This document shows positions 1 through 13,900 of a stretch of DNA of 64,000 nucleotides, one piece after another. Made by a program: the position numbers and the translations under genes. This DNA is from Bigelowiella natans CCMP2755. Lineage: Eukaryota; Cercozoa; Chlorarachniophyceae. The DNA lies in assembly GCA_000320545.1 (NCBI GenBank), contig ADNK01001725.1, positions 1-64,000 of the forward strand, in the 5' to 3' direction. Below the pieces are notes generated by a model, which saw nothing but the letters and a program-made list of their open reading frames with translations, searched no databases and was not told the origin of the DNA. The stretch's first letter is position 1; each line of letters opens with the position of its first letter.

Positions 1-52
1 CCCCCCTCTCTCTCCCTTTTTTTTTTTTTTGTAATATTATATATTTATATAC

Positions 53-86
<34 letters not shown>

Positions 87-356
87 AATATGTGTGTGTG
101 TATGCATGTGTGGTGCGTGCTTCATGGATGTGTGAAAAGCAATGATAGTATCTATCCCTGCTGCGAACGAGGGAGTGGTGTCTACGGACGTCAAAACAAA
201 ATGCATCGTTGCAAAAGAAAAACACCGCCGCACTGAATACATTGCACTCTTTTCACGTCTGAAGATTATTACCACTCCTGGATTTCCAGCAAACAGATCG
301 GTTTTATCTGAAGACAAAATATTATATCAAAATAAAATATATGTATTATATATATA

Positions 357-401
<45 letters not shown>

Positions 402-760
402 ATTTATATAATACATTGTTTCAGTGGCCAACGCAACACCGCGAAAGACAGAATGGCCTTCCAAAAGGCATGTGAAATACATGGGAAGTGTCTATCTCAG
501 TGAGATTTATTCTCACCATTGACCAGGTCGATCCGACGAATTACTGCATTTGTTGCATCGGTGACGTACAAGAACGCCAGATTCTGCTGACACGTGCATT
601 TTATATGACGAAGTCAGTATATATGCACAGCTTGTAGTTTGAATTCAGTATTACATGTATTGGGAGGGGGATTAGAAGGGAGGAGCAATAAATGGCTTTG
701 TCATGTTCATCGTGCAGATTATAGAAGAAAAATACTGTTGATCTGAAAACTCTAAAGCCG

Positions 761-795
<35 letters not shown>

Positions 796-1105
796 CTTGT
801 TGTTGTTCTTGTCGTTTGTTGTTCTTGTTGTTGTCATCATACTCCGGATGAGTGGAAAACGATGTCTGAGGAATAATATCAACGCCTTGGTTCAGCTTAA
901 TGTCACGCTACATGTCGTGTTGATGGATTGCTCTTGGTGTCTGTGTTCGGTGAATTCTTCTTCTTCTTCTTCTTCTTCTTCTTCTTCTTCTTCTTCAATG
1001 TGTGGCGGGTTTATTTAATTTTTCCTCCAACAGCCAACCTGTGGGGCCATTCCATTTTGAAGAGGACACAGGCCCATCCTTCATTATTCGAGGAGAGGAG
1101 AATCA

Positions 1106-1201
<96 letters not shown>

Positions 1202-1643
1202 ATATTTATTGTGTGTTGTTTTGGTTTGCGCTGGGACGGAGGAGGGGAGGGTGAGGTATCGAAGGTAGCAAACCCAGAGGGGGGAAAGACAGAGTGTAAA
1301 ATTTTCATTAGAGTTCAGCGCTACTACCTGAATTCCAATACCACCGTTGCTGATCGTCGCCACCTAAGGATTAGTCGCAGTTGTTGTTTATCACCGGAGA
1401 AAAAATACCACATTTAGTTCATTGATGCATGCATCGTCGGGTGTGAAAAGAGGTGGAATTGCCGGCAGATGCGGACACCGCAGCAACGATGCCTTCGGTT
1501 GGCTTTTTATTGAAGCATTTTGCTTTTGATACTCTACATCTGTTGGCGGCGCTCCTTACCGTCTGAGTTGATAGACGCAGCATCCGTATGCAGTTGTTTC
1601 CCTTTCGTATTGGAGGATCAGAAGAGTCAATATAATCAGTACT

Positions 1644-1692
<49 letters not shown>

Positions 1693-1700
1693 TAATGCCT
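1..1700. repeat. Microsatellite cluster in introns of the NHL gene
   Basis: Dinucleotide and trinucleotide arrays: (TA)n near 58-82 and 348-400, (GTT)n at about 763-795, (TTC)n at about 956-996, a compound (CA)n(TA)n(GT)n at about 1105-1196, and (CA)n(TA)n at about 1643-1690. All lie in gaps between the NHL exons, that is in introns. Reading frames through them are runs of Ile-Tyr, Thr-His or Cys-Val and are not genes. Confidence 0.9.
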
Positions 1701-2198
1701 CCTTCCTCATATTTGCATGTTCTTTTGGATTGTAAGTACACTTAAATAGCCGACGTCTCAGTCATACGACGTGGCTAGCAAAAGAAGTCACCGCACAACT
1801 TATAGAATACGAGTTATCAGCGGCTCTATGATCTGCTGCTTAAACTCTCGTCTTAACAAAAGACTGTCGGTTGGCTACTGTGTCAGCAATGTAGAGTATA
1901 TCTCCAGTGAAAGCGATCCCAGAGGGACTGCTGAATTGTGCAGTGATTCCTAGTCCTGTAGATTGCCCAATCAAAATTTATGTCTGCGATCGACTTTTAA
2001 AACAAATAAGTTTTATCTGGATTCTCCATCCACCCTATCCCTCAATCAATCGTCCATCAATCAATTTTGCTTCTTTTTTCTACTACCATCTTTGTGCGAC
2101 TGCACGCTATTCCCCGCCAGGGTGACGACTTCAAAGGACCCCAAGGTCATTCGTCGTATAGCGTGATTGTCCTGTTTCAGCATGGTAAATGAGTTTGT

Positions 2199-2233
<35 letters not shown>

Positions 2234-2466
2234 GCTGGAACATCGAAACGTGATCGTATATGCGAAACTTTTCTCCACATATTCTCGTCCGTGCGTGTAC
2301 ACGTAGTGTTTACCGCGTCGGCGATGTAGAAACACGATAAAAGGGGGTCGTATACAATGTCTCTCTACAAATATATGCAGCCAAATACACATTCAAAAAC
2401 ATAATCAGTCGCCACCACGTAAATGAGTAGACAAACAGAAGAAAAAGAAAGAAGGTGCGTGAATGT

Positions 2467-2501
<35 letters not shown>

Positions 2502-2863
2502 CGGGGAGGGGAGACACCGGGGAATTAAACTCGGCTGCAACGCCCATCCCGTCCTTCCATGTAGCTGATGTCTACAAATTTGGTTTCATCAACGCTTTAC
2601 AACGATGCATAGCATCATCCATTAAATCTCAAAAATCAAATTGAAAAGGCCGATGGTAATCATCCTTAAACGTGCATTTTTGAGTTCATTAGCGAGTACA
2701 TATCGATATATTTCTCGCCACACACAACAAAACAGAAAGTTCTGCGGGTATTGCGGTAAATTTTTCCTACCCTCTTTCCAGCGACGATATCGGTGGTATA
2801 TGAACTCGTAGTCACGCCCTCTTGGAGCCTCATGATTCTATTCAGATCCTACAGCATATTAAA

Positions 2864-2898
<35 letters not shown>

Positions 2899-2952
2899 AT
2901 ACATAACCTAACCTTTCCCCCCCTCTTCAAACATCCAACCACACACACACCC

Positions 2953-2984
<32 letters not shown>

Positions 2985-3700
2985 ATAATTTAGACATGAT
3001 ATGCGTTGAATATATTCCTCATGATACAACTTGATCTTATTTTGGTAGAGTAATTGCTACTACTATTACGACTTCTACTTACTACCGTAGTCACATAAAG
3101 ATCTCCTGTCTCGAAATGGATAGCGATATTAACTGCTCCCTCAATCCTAATTTAATTAAGAATCGTTCTTCGCTTTAAAAGCAAAGCGGAATCTTTGCGC
3201 TGAGCCATTTATTTGCTAGATTAGAGAATAGGTATAGAGGGAAAGAAAATTGAATGGAGATGACTTTACCCTTCATAAATGCTGGTTGCTTTGGTAGAGC
3301 TGGACTCTAGAACAACTGCCGCACGTAATCAAAGTCGAGTAAATGACACGGATTCTTTACAATTAACAACTTTCTAACCCAGAATTCACCAGTTGGAATA
3401 TTTCTTTAGTCTCTATATTATGAGAGATATCATTGTCTTGGAGGATGGTCGATGGGAATGGTGTCGTTACACACGAACGCACACACACACATACAAAAAC
3501 TCACGCACACACGAGACAATACATCACGTACATATTTCAAAGATCTAATTCAGCTTTGGTTGGCACGATTGTACGATCATTCTGCTGAAAACTCAGTGAA
3601 GACATGGGTCTTAAGCCTTACCTGTGGAGTTTGCATCTTGGGGTAGCATGAATAGGAGGCAGAATACCCATAAGCTCCTAGCCACAGCTAACAGTCCCAT
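273..3700 (-). CDS. Secreted NHL-repeat protein, about 14 small exons, ends incomplete
   Basis: Spliced reading of the minus strand gives four consecutive NHL (six-bladed propeller) repeats. Each has a G-x-A-x-F/W-x-x-P part, an L/F-Y-I/V-A/T-D/T part, an N-x-x-I-R/M-x-x part and a V-x-T-x-A-G type end. Exons, high to low: 3622-3700, 3270-3315, 3086-3146, 2771-2848, 2518-2553, 2314-2364, 2087-2171, 1879-1955, 1560-1601, 1328-1363, 1039-1078, 517-586, 273-307. Phases close through 1039. One exon between 587 and 1038 is missing from my model, and the 3' end below 273 is unresolved. The ATG at 3700 opens a signal-peptide-like stretch (MGLLAVARSLWVFCLLFML), but open exons at about 3755-3823, 4010-4068 and 4338-4481 could be an alternative 5' end. 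NHL propellers bind proteins or ligands; the partner is unknown. Family call is confident, exact ends are not. Confidence 0.72.
2190..2980. repeat. Microsatellites (TG)n, (AG)n, (TA)n, (CA)n
   Basis: Arrays at about 2199-2230 (TG), 2470-2499 (AG), 2872-2897 (TA) and 2939-2978 (CA, interrupted) fall in introns or intron edges of the NHL gene, between its tiny exons. Confidence 0.85.
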
Positions 3701-3749
3701 CCCCCTGCTAGTCTCTTTTAATTGTCAAATTTCGTGGAAAGAACTCCCC

Positions 3750-4481
3750 ACAACCCAGCCAAATGCAGTATCGCTGTGCAGCTCGACGGCTGGCCGCAAA
3801 TATTGACGCTTTCCGGACGATGGCTGCACAGGAAAATCATATTTGAATGATGCAGAGACAAAGGCAGAGGATATATCATCATGCGAATTCGTGGATCACC
3901 TAAAATCCACGCGCATATTCTTCACACAGCATTGCTATCTACCCCACCCCTATCCTTTACTGTACATCAAACTGCACCTCTCTCTCCTGTAAGCAACCCG
4001 CACGAGTCTGCGGAGGGCAGGTCGCCCGTGTTTCTAAAAAAAGTTGTTCGTAACTGACCGGAGTGCAACTGGACATGCTGTTTTTTACATGCGACATTAG
4101 TCAGAAGACAGCAATGATTTATCCACACAAAAGCGCCATTTCGAGAGAATTCATTTCTTTCTTGCCTATGCGACAATGAAGAGGATACAAAAGAAAAGAT
4201 TTTCGGCCTTTAATATCCAACACAAATTTGCTTTTAGCGCCTAGGAATTAATTATTGTCGCAATCCTTATGTGTGTATAGAATTCTTCGTATATCACGGT
4301 CCTAATTTCGCCTAAAAAAAGAGCTCCATAAATAGACTTTTACCCGGAGCCGCGGAGCCCAGATATTCATAATCCCACGCAACATTTTTGGTCCTGCGAC
4401 AAGGCTAAATGAAGTCGCTAATACAAAACATCCTCGTAGAACGAAGGTTGTGACCTGCACGGAATTGAGTGCGGCAGTCAT
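3750..4481 (-). other. Possible additional 5' exons, unresolved
   Basis: Three open stretches bounded by plausible splice sites lie upstream of the NHL gene on its strand. One starts at the ATG at 4481 with a hydrophobic N-terminus (VTTFVLRGCFVLATSFSLVAG) and has a donor near 4337. A second follows an acceptor near 4069, and a third an acceptor near 3823. More than one frame stays open through these short exons, and I could not join them to the NHL exons in a unique phase. They may be an alternative start of the NHL gene or a separate small secreted protein. Confidence 0.25.
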
Positions 4482-4559
4482 GGGGGCAGCACGAAGGGTG
4501 ATGTGAACTCTGTTCGTGAAGGGGCGGGACTCTCGTGGTGTCATCTGATCCTGCTATGA

Positions 4560-5660
4560 GAGATGCATCAGAAGGAGAGAAGCCACGTTTGATTCCGTGC
4601 CGCTGGATTGTGTGTCATTGATGTCCAAGTCATGAACTTCATGCAAAGTTCTCCTTTGTCAAGTTCGCACCTTTTGTGGAGATTGTTTTCATGCATCATC
4701 ACATCACAGACGCAGTGTGATGCTGTGCACATAACACATGACATTGCACAGTGACATCGAGTCTCCATGAATGAATGTGTGCGTAATTTCAATCATGGAC
4801 GCAGTGCAAAACAAAGCTGCACGCCGCACTTGTGCACGTTGAACAATGCAGGAATGGCTCGCTGTTCAATGATTTCACACGTTGTGCCCGTTCGCCATTG
4901 ATCAAGGCAATTGTGGTTGCTCCGATTCTCTCGACGAAAGCGTAGACCATGCTTGTGTGGTGCGCTCAAGCGCTTGATTTGCACATGCTAGCATGATGTC
5001 TAGATGAGTCCATCTAGACAGCAATGTGACACATGTGACACGCAGTGTGCAACACATTGCTAGATTACAATAGTGATTGCATGTCCATCACAAGTAGCAG
5101 TAGCAATGTGACACAATGTTGCATGTCTATCATTACATATGACATGCATGTGAACAGAACATGTTGCATGTCCATCATGCACTACGGCTGTTTTCTTGCT
5201 GCTACGCATGCACACATTCGGTCATCATGTGCAACAAAGAGGACCGCGCGACATCGATCAGCTACATCTCAATTGATCGCCACATTTTCCTTGTGTTCGA
5301 TCGTACCTACGCGTCTCTAGAACAACACAATGCTTGCATGTGCGCTTTCTAGCTTTCGATCTGGGTGGACATAGATGCTTGCTAGCTTGTGTCTCTATCA
5401 AAACGCATTTGCTACCCACACACACATGGCATTGCGCATCATGCTCAATGCGCGCAAGCCGTTGAAGCTAGCTAGTCAGCGCATCACAAAACGAGCATGT
5501 TACCTAATTATAGCACGATGATTTCTTTATATCTTTCTATCGCGCTGCGATCGAGTTGTGATAAACGCATGTACGTATATACACTCAGGTTAAGCACAAC
5601 ACTAGTAATCGTTGCATGGATCACATTAGGATGGCTCGATTCTATATGTGACCACATCTA
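4560..5660. other. Palindromic-tetramer-rich intergenic block 1
   Basis: No coding exon with sensible splice sites was seen. The stretch is crowded with TGCA, CATG, CTAG and GTGCAC-type words (for example GCATGC, GCTAGC and TCTAGA contexts near 4980-5060 and 5450-5490). Composition changes sharply against the AT-richer flanks at about 4550 and 5680. It lies between the tail of the 6005-6752 gene and the 5' side of the NHL gene. Confidence 0.6.
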
Positions 5661-6004
5661 GACATTGTTGAGACAAAATTTTACAACTATCTATCAGTTG
5701 TATATATGATCGCGTTTCATGATGCTATGCCATGGACAACGAGTCTGATTTGTACACATTTGTGCCCTAAACAATATTGGGTATTTTCATTTTCATCTGC
5801 TATCACTGTTCATTCGGGAAGTCCTACTCCATTCATCGATGACGTTGCTATAACGTATCTTCACCTTAATATTTTATACGCACCTTGACCGTAATCTATT
5901 TTATAGTAAAAGTATATCTTCTATCTCTCCCTCTGACAATTCGTTCGTGTACTGATTAGGGTTTTTTTGGGAGCAGATTCTCTTCTGTAGATGCATGATA
6001 TTGG

Positions 6005-6752
6005 CTATTGGGATGGCACATTTTTCACAACTTGGCTTCCTCCTTGTACGCTTTGCTCTGATGCGGATGAAGTTGGTGTTTTTCCCGACTTTATCGCTGG
6101 CTCTTCTTTGCTCTCAGTTTCGACTTTACCCGTTGCTGTGTTTTTCTTAGTTTTCAAAGTTCCAGTGCTGAATACGATAGTTACCACGCATGCATCCGAG
6201 CATTCAAATAAATTTCTTAACATTACAAAAGCATGGAACTCGAGTTTCAGCATTTCATGATAACGAACCAACCTGTTCTTGTTCTTTTTCGAAGGTAGTT
6301 TAACATCTGCCATGGCATTTGCCAGTACGGAATTGAATTTTCCGTACTTTGATACCCCTCCATACATGCCCCCTGTGTTGACGAAAACCTCCGTGATAAT
6401 CAAACATATCGAGTGAGTAAGATTAAGATTCCCTTACCGGTCATCTGATCCAATGCCGTCACACAACATAAGCAACCCAGCTCGTGCGTCTGCTGCTCTG
6501 CTTCGATAAAATCCCTGCACAGATTTAATAATGTTTGAGAGAATATCAACTGATGGATGTAAAAAATAATCAGGAAAGAGAAGGAGATACGTTTCAAATT
6601 TTGCTGGTGGCATTTCATGTATGAAAAGGAGAAGGTAAATGGTCGTGAACGAATGCACAATGAAGGAAGTGAATCAACCCCGTTGTCATTTGTATCGAAT
6701 AAAGTGGAATTCTGGATGTCAGAAACTCATACCCAAGATTATCGATATCCAT
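6005..6752 (-). CDS. Small basic protein, 119 aa, four exons, family not recognised
   Basis: Exons 6733-6752, 6438-6514, 6273-6372 and 6005-6167 total 360 nt, and all phases close (2, 1, 2). The ATG at 6752 opens a 20-nt first exon. Introns have GT-AG ends (GTATGA, GTAAGG, GTTGGT donors). The N-terminal half is mixed helical sequence with CLCCVTALDQMTGGMYGG near residues 28-45. The C-terminal 55 residues are rich in Lys, Glu and Ser and look disordered. No signal peptide or membrane segment is seen. I do not recognise the family. Its start faces the start of the large secreted-repeat gene at 7954, with about 1.2 kb between. Confidence 0.6.
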
Positions 6753-7953
6753 CCTGGCCGAAAATCAGACGGTTTTTCCACGAACAGTATTGTTGAAGGA
6801 GTCTGGGAGGTAAGAGCTGTGAGTCTATCTGGGAGCGATCGAGCGGCCATTCATTTCTGGGAGTGATTAATAGAAATGCCAATTTCAGAACCACAAAGTT
6901 AAATTCATATGAGCACCCATTTCATATGTTTTGATAGTATAATTATTTGTCGCACATCGCAAACAAGTTCTCTTTGGGAAAATGGCTAGCTCAACGTTAC
7001 GTGGTATTTCCCCCCACACACTTGGATTTGAATATGCGACATCCCAATGATTTTGTCGCAATCTAAATTATTAGGTCCTGTTTTTACTATTTTCGAAAAT
7101 CTATAGATTAATTTTGGAAACAACGATAGCGTTACTATCCATGATCATTATTGGATGAAAAACAAAACGCCGTATTAATTTTTTATCGACTTTAAAATTA
7201 TTCTGACGTTTACTGATAACAGCATCCATTTTTACATAAACTACATTGCAATTTCAGATTTGGTCGTCGTAGTAGTTCCCATTATCATGTAAGCCATGAA
7301 GATGGATTTCCTCGATATCGTTAACTGCGACATCGTTCAGGAAAGGCTTCAAAGTAAAATATGAGGGCATTTGTCTCGACTTTGGCGTAGAGCCACAAGG
7401 CCGACATCAATTACCATTTCCAATTTGTAGACTCAGGAATTGAAACTGACAACAGTGCGAGGATCTAAACCTCGGTGATTGTGATTCTACGTCAACATAT
7501 TTTGTTTTCACTATGTTATTTTTACCATCCTTTTCATCCTTGTCGCTTTCATATTATCTCAAATACTGTATCTTAATTTTTCCATACCTCATCAAGGTTT
7601 GTCCTCCTCCCATTCACTCCTCCATTTAAATCGTCTCACAAAAGAGTGTGTAACCTGTATACACAGCAACAATGAATAAAAAATAGTTAGGTCATTTATG
7701 TAAGAAGTTGATATTAAGAAGGAAGTACGTTGCAGTGAGTTGAAACCGGGAACGAGTACTAAAAGTGTTCCATCGCATTTGCATTCGTTTCTATGTCACG
7801 CATAAAATTACAACAATACGAACTATACTTCAGGCGCGACTCTTCACCCTAAATTGTAGAGGCTTGGTCATCTGCTCTGAAGAGGGAAAGGGAGCTGGTC
7901 GAATCTACAGACCCGTCTAGGCGAGGATTAAAAGGAGTCGCTGGACTGACAAA
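6753..7953. other. Divergent intergenic region, probable promoter space
   Basis: About 1.2 kb between two divergent starts. It is AT-leaning, has no long reading frame and lacks the palindromic tetramer words that fill the tandem and convergent spacers. No TATA box or other element can be assigned with confidence. A 31-codon spliced frame starting near 7300 exists but was not accepted. Confidence 0.5.
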
Positions 7954-10900
7954 ATGTCACCTTCGTCAGCCACTATTTCTATACTACTATCAGTACTGTC
8001 CCTGACCAATGTGGACGCCCTTAGCAACAACCAAGGTAGTGAGGGAGGACCCAAACCAGTGGTGAAGAGACTCTCAAGCGATCCTGGAGTTCCTGAATGC
8101 GGAGCTGATCTAAATTGCGATTTTCGCAAGAATAGACATCTTTGCGCAAAAATTTACTACACCAAGAACAAAGGAGTTACAGGGTAAGGAAAAAAGTTAA
8201 GATATTTCTAAAAGAAAAAACGAACGGGAGTGTTGAACATTAGAAGAATCCAACGTAGTACATTATCGTGGGGGGCACTAGAAAAGAAGAATATCTAATG
8301 GTGAGGTATTTGTTAATATTCATCAGATTACCTAAAGATTTTTGGGAGGCTACCGAGCAACCAGATAGATACCACGTCTGGGCACAACGCTCTTCGTTCA
8401 AGACGTAGGGAACCTTTTTTTTTGTTGTTTCCTACACCTAAAATTCAGAGCAGAGGTGTAATTTCACGCTCCCATTTTTTAGGAACGCATCGTGGTGTAT
8501 CTCTCTTGAAGAAGCCTACGAGTACTCTTGCCAAGGTATATCCTGCTGTTGAAGAAGAATAAGACGCGTCTGTGATGCATTCCATACAAGATTCTCATCG
8601 ATACTGCTCGGTTTAGGAAACGTGGTAGATCGGCCGTGCGACTGCGACTTTTACGATTGCGTGGGAACAGACCTATGTGATTTCATGAAGTACGACATGA
8701 ACAACGAGGTAAAGTTGGATATAATAATCGGCCTAGACTACTCCTTCAATTTGTATGGTACCACGTTGTGTCTCATGCGTCTACATTTCTACATCAGGCA
8801 AAGCCTTGGGACAACACGTACGTTCAGGATTGCTACCGTAGCTGCTGCGACGTTTCCAAATGTAAAGGTGGTGGAGGAAAATCAAAGAAACCACTCATGC
8901 CCGAACCTGGGGCACCGAAACCTCCAAAGGAAGGCCCAAAAGAGGGTCCGAAGGAGAAACAGCCGGTACCAGATACAGCGTCGAAGACTAGCTATCCTAC
9001 CGCATATCCTTCCCCAAAGCCAACGCCAAAGCCAACATTGAATCCTACTTTGAAGCCGACGCCCCGTCCAACACCTAAACCTACATTAAAACCAACACTG
9101 AAGCCGACTGAAGCTCCTACCAACAAGCCAACTAGTGATCCAACGCCTGAGCCAACACCAATGCCAAGCCCCCATCCAACACCCCCCACACCCCTCCCTA
9201 CACCAGCTCCAACTTCACCACCTACCCACACCAGGGCCAAGGTCCTTGACATCACGAAGGGGAAGAATATGAAGTGTGAGCGGAACAGGCACGTCGGTAA
9301 AGTCGACACCGTACAGGAATACAAGATCTCCTTCGATATTACACCCAGTGGCGTGGTGCATTCTTGGAGTAATATCTTCCACTTCATTAAGGATGGAGCT
9401 GACGGTATCCATGCTGGTAAGGGGTCAAGGCTTCCAGCCCTGTTCTTCTACCCTGGCTCTACCCGCCTGCACTTCCGCAGCGAGACGTCCAAGGACAAGA
9501 ACGCAGGTTGTGACCCAAAAGAGGCACTAATTCGCGGTGTTAACTATCACGTTGAGCTTATCGCGGTGCAAGGTGTGAAGCACTCTCGCTTCATTGTACG
9601 CCTAAACGGCTTTACCAAGTGCCACATTGTAAATGAGGCAACTTTGGCGAAGGGTGAAGACAACGTGCACCTCTACCTCTCCGACCCATGGTATCCTGCA
9701 GCCAAGGCGATGGTCAAGAACTTCAAGTATGAGAAGCTGCCTATCCTGAAGCCCAATGTGAATCTCCTGGCGAAGATGAAGACGCCTATGAATCTGCACG
9801 ACGGTACGATTTTGGGTAAGTTTGAGCAGGGCAGTATCAACTTCGACTTACGAATCAAGATCAAGCCTACAGGAACCGTGGGCACATGGGCGAATATCGT
9901 GCACATGACAGACGATGTTGATATTAACTGGGGAAACCGAAAGAAGACACCACCGCCCATCGGGGCAAGGATTCCTGCAGTTTGGTTCTACCCAGGTACC
10001 ACGCGCCTCCACTTCCGCATGAGTGACGTTCAGGACGCTAATAATGGCTGCGACCCTCTTAACCCATTGGAAATCGGTAAGGAGTACGACATCGTGTTCA
10101 CGTGCTCGGCTTTCTACACTAGTGTCAAAATAAATGGCAAGCAAGTGTGCTACTCCCGTTTTGAGGCTGTTCCTGTTGCCGGTGTGTCGAAGCAAGTGTG
10201 GCTTTCCAACGCGTGGTACGCGGCCGCGAAAGCTGAAGTGAGCAGCCTTGTTTACACTCCACACACGAAAGAAATTGTTGACGATGCAGGCAAGCCTCTT
10301 ATGTTCGATACTGACCTTCTTGCTGGCAAGGATTTGAGTCCGCAGATGTCGTACCTTGGTGAAATTGACACGCTGACTCAGTACAAAGTATCTCTCGAGC
10401 TAATGATTCATGGAACCCAACCTGGCTGGACCAATATCTTCCACTTCACCAAGGGAAAGAACACCAAAAATGGAGGGCGAATCCCAGCTCTGTGGTTGTA
10501 CCCAGGAAGCACACGCCTCCACTTCCGCGCTGCTACGACGAAGGATAATAATGCCGGTTGCGATCCAATGGACAACTTAGTCATCGGCAAGAAGTACAAG
10601 CTCGAGTTCCTGGCACTCAAAGGGCCGCAGGCGATTTTCATCGTCAAAATTGACGGCGAACAGAAGTGCCTCCACCAGCCTGCTGGCAAGCTCTACCCCG
10701 CTTCAAAGGGAGTCCAGGTGTGGGCTGGAGATAAATGGTACCCAGGTGCTAATGTCACCATGAGCAAACTCGTATATTCGGCGATCCCACAGCTCGCTCA
10801 CGGAGTTGACCTCCTAGCATCTGTAAAAGATCCTAAACTCGCAAAGCAGGGTACTTTCCTTGGAGATATTCCTACTTCAAAATCGTACAAGCTCTCTTTC

Positions 10901-13900
10901 AACTTCCGACCTAAGGGAACTACACCTAGCTGGGGCTCCATTGTTCACCTGACTGCTGGCGGTGACGCAGCCAAGAACAACGGACGAGTCCCTGGAGTTT
11001 GGATGTACGGTAATTCGCTCAAAATGCACGTTCGTGTAGAGACCTCCGCCGGAAATGAAGGCTGTGACCCGTCTGAGCCTCTTACCTTGAACAAGAACCA
11101 CAGGATCGAGGTGATCGTTGTCGCGGATAAGAACGAGAATGCAATTGCTGTAAACATCGACGGGAAATCCGCATGTTACTACCGCCTTGCAGGATCTGTA
11201 CCTGTCAAATCCTCAAACGTGCACGTGTATGCTCCAGACCCGTGGTATTCGCCAGCTAACGGTGTTGTGACCAAGCTAGCCTACGAGGAATTCAAGGGAA
11301 AGCTGCACACCGAACTCTCTCCTGGACTTGACCTGCTTGGAGGCTCCGTATTTAAGCCAGCCAAGGGACGCATGTTGGGCAAGATCGATACTACTTCCGA
11401 ATACAAGTTGTCGTTTGATTTGGTGGCCAAAGGTACCACGGCAAGCTGGGGCTCCATCCTCCACTTCACCACCGGAAAAGACAGCAGTCGCATTCCTGGC
11501 CTTTGGTTCTATCCCAAGACCCTGCAGCTCCACTGGCGTACAGCAGTATTCAGCGATTCCAACCATGGCTGCGACCCTGATCCAAAGGCTATTCAGATCG
11601 GCAAGAAGCACCACATCGATCTCATCGCTGTGAAGGCTGGGGAGGGCAACTCGCACCTGATCATGGAAATCGATGGAAAACAGGAGTGTTACGTCGAGAC
11701 CAAATCGGATCTGCACGGGGGCGTCAAGAACGCACAAGTGTGGGTCTCGGATCCTTGGTACGATGCCGCTGAAGCGGAGATTTCCAACCTGATCTACCGC
11801 CCCATCCCCAAATTGAACTACGAAAAGGAGCTGCTGGGAAGCAAACAGCTTGTTCTCAGGCGCGGTAACCTCCTCGGCAAGATCGACACGTTCAGGGACT
11901 TCAGGATGAGCTTTGAGATCACTGTTGCAGGCGTGACAAAGGGCACGTGGACATCCATCGTGCACATGACCACCGGCCATAACATTGGCAAGAAATCCTC
12001 GCGTATTCCAGGGTTCTGGCTGTGGCCGGGGTCCTCTCGCCTGCACTTCCGCACCTCCACCTTCGGTAATCACAACGACGGTTGCGATCCAGCTGTTCCC
12101 CTGACGCTGGGGGCCAAGCACTTCATTGAAGTCAACACCGTATCCCAGGATGCTGAGACCATTTTTGAGGTCAAGGTCGACGGCAAGCATGGCTGCTATG
12201 CACGCTCCTCTAGCTCATCTCAGGATGCTGTTGCTGGCGTGCAGGTGTGGGCTGCAGATCCGTGGTACCCTGCAGCAAAGGCGACCATCGGTAACCTTCA
12301 GTACGGGCCAGCCACGGCCAAATTCAAGAAGATGCCTACTCTGAACTACGGGCGTGACATGCTCGACGGTAAGGCAATGCTGGTGGGTAAGGGCACATTG
12401 TTGGGAAAGATTGAGACAAAGACCGAGTACACACTTTCGTTCGACGTCACCCCTCACTCCACGCACCCGATGTGGAATGGAATCGTCAAGTTCATGAGCA
12501 GTAAAGGAGATCACAAGGCGTACGGTCGTAACCCTGGCATCTGGTTCTTCCCAGGGAGCACACGCCTGCATCTTCGCTCCGGCACGGATAAGAACTGGAA
12601 CGAAGGCTGCGATCCCACTGATATGCTAACCTTGAACAAGAAGTACTCGATCTCCTTCACGGTATTGCAGGGTAGCACTGACGCCTACTTCATCACCAAA
12701 ATCAACGGCAAGCAAAAATGCTTCCATAAGTCCCCGGGCGCAAAACTGCTCGCAGGGAAGCCTGGTATGAGCGTCTATGCGTCCTCCTCTGACTACGATG
12801 CTGCCATCGCAACGATTGAAAAGCTGGTATACACCGCACCGCCGATGCTGGCATCCGGATCCGACCTGCTCGGCGGCAAAACGATGACACTTGAAAAGGG
12901 AACGCTTCTTGGCAGAATCAAAACCTTTGAAGCTTACAAGCTCAGCTTTGAGATCACGCCAACCGGGGTCCAGGAGCACTGGTCTTCGATCGTGCATATG
13001 ACGAAGAACGACAACGCGGCCAAGGCCGGAGATCGAATCCCAGCTATCTGGTTCTATCCCGGCTCCACCCGCCTCCACTTGCGCACCGCAACATCGGTCG
13101 GCGGCGCCAATGACGGTTGTGACCCCTCGATCAATCTGCAGTTGAACAAGAAGGTGAAAGTGGAAATGATCGTCTCTCCGGGTGCATCAATCTCGGTGAA
13201 AATCCAGGGTAAGGAGGTTTGCTACAAACGCCTTCCTGTGCACGCTCTTCACCCTGCTGAAAAGTCCGTGATGGTCTACGCCGCAGATCCGTGGTACGCG
13301 CCTGCTAAAGCAGAGATCTCGAAGCTGGTGTACTCGAGAGTCAAACAAGTCGACGGGGCCAAGCCGCTCGTGGTTGGCAAGGACTTCTTGCAGGGCAAGG
13401 TAACGAAGCCAGCACAGGGCGCGGAGCTTGGCCACTTCACCTCTTTGAACGAATACGTCGTCAGCTTTGATGTGAATCCCTCCGGTGTGATCAACGGCGC
13501 GTGGAGCAGTCTCTTCAACATTGCTGAGCTCGGAAGGAAAGACGGACAGCCCTTGTCGCGCATCCCCGGCGTGTGGTTCTACCCGTCCTCCACTCGCTTA
13601 CACTGGCGCACCTCGCTTGATACAGACTACAACGCAGGCTGCGACCCATCCGATGTGCTTTCGGCCGGCCGTAACTACTCCGTGAAGCTAGTGACAATGC
13701 AGGGTAGGACTCCGCGCATGATGGCCTTCCTGGACGGCGACATGAAGTGCATCGTCGAGTCGGCACGCGGAAACCTAGCCACCGCCTCGAAAGCGGCGCA
13801 TGTTTACGCAGGACACCCCAACTACCAGGGCGCTAATGCTGAGATCTCACGCCTGACCTACAATCCACTTCCTGCTCTTCAGGCAGACAACAACTTGCTC

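Noticed and set aside
2423-2644. 73-codon plus frame through (AG)n
   Set aside because: Simple-repeat read-through, opposite to the supported NHL exon 2518-2553.
7300-7480. Two-exon 31-codon peptide starting MKMDFLDIVNC
   Set aside because: Too short and without any independent support.
8622-9041. 139-codon plus-strand frame
   Set aside because: Crosses the exon 3 donor and exon 4 acceptor of the ten-repeat gene in the wrong phase after 8708.
11276-12190. 304-codon minus-strand frame inside the ten-repeat gene
   Set aside because: Antisense shadow of a G/C-biased repeat exon. The plus frame has the conserved domain pattern.
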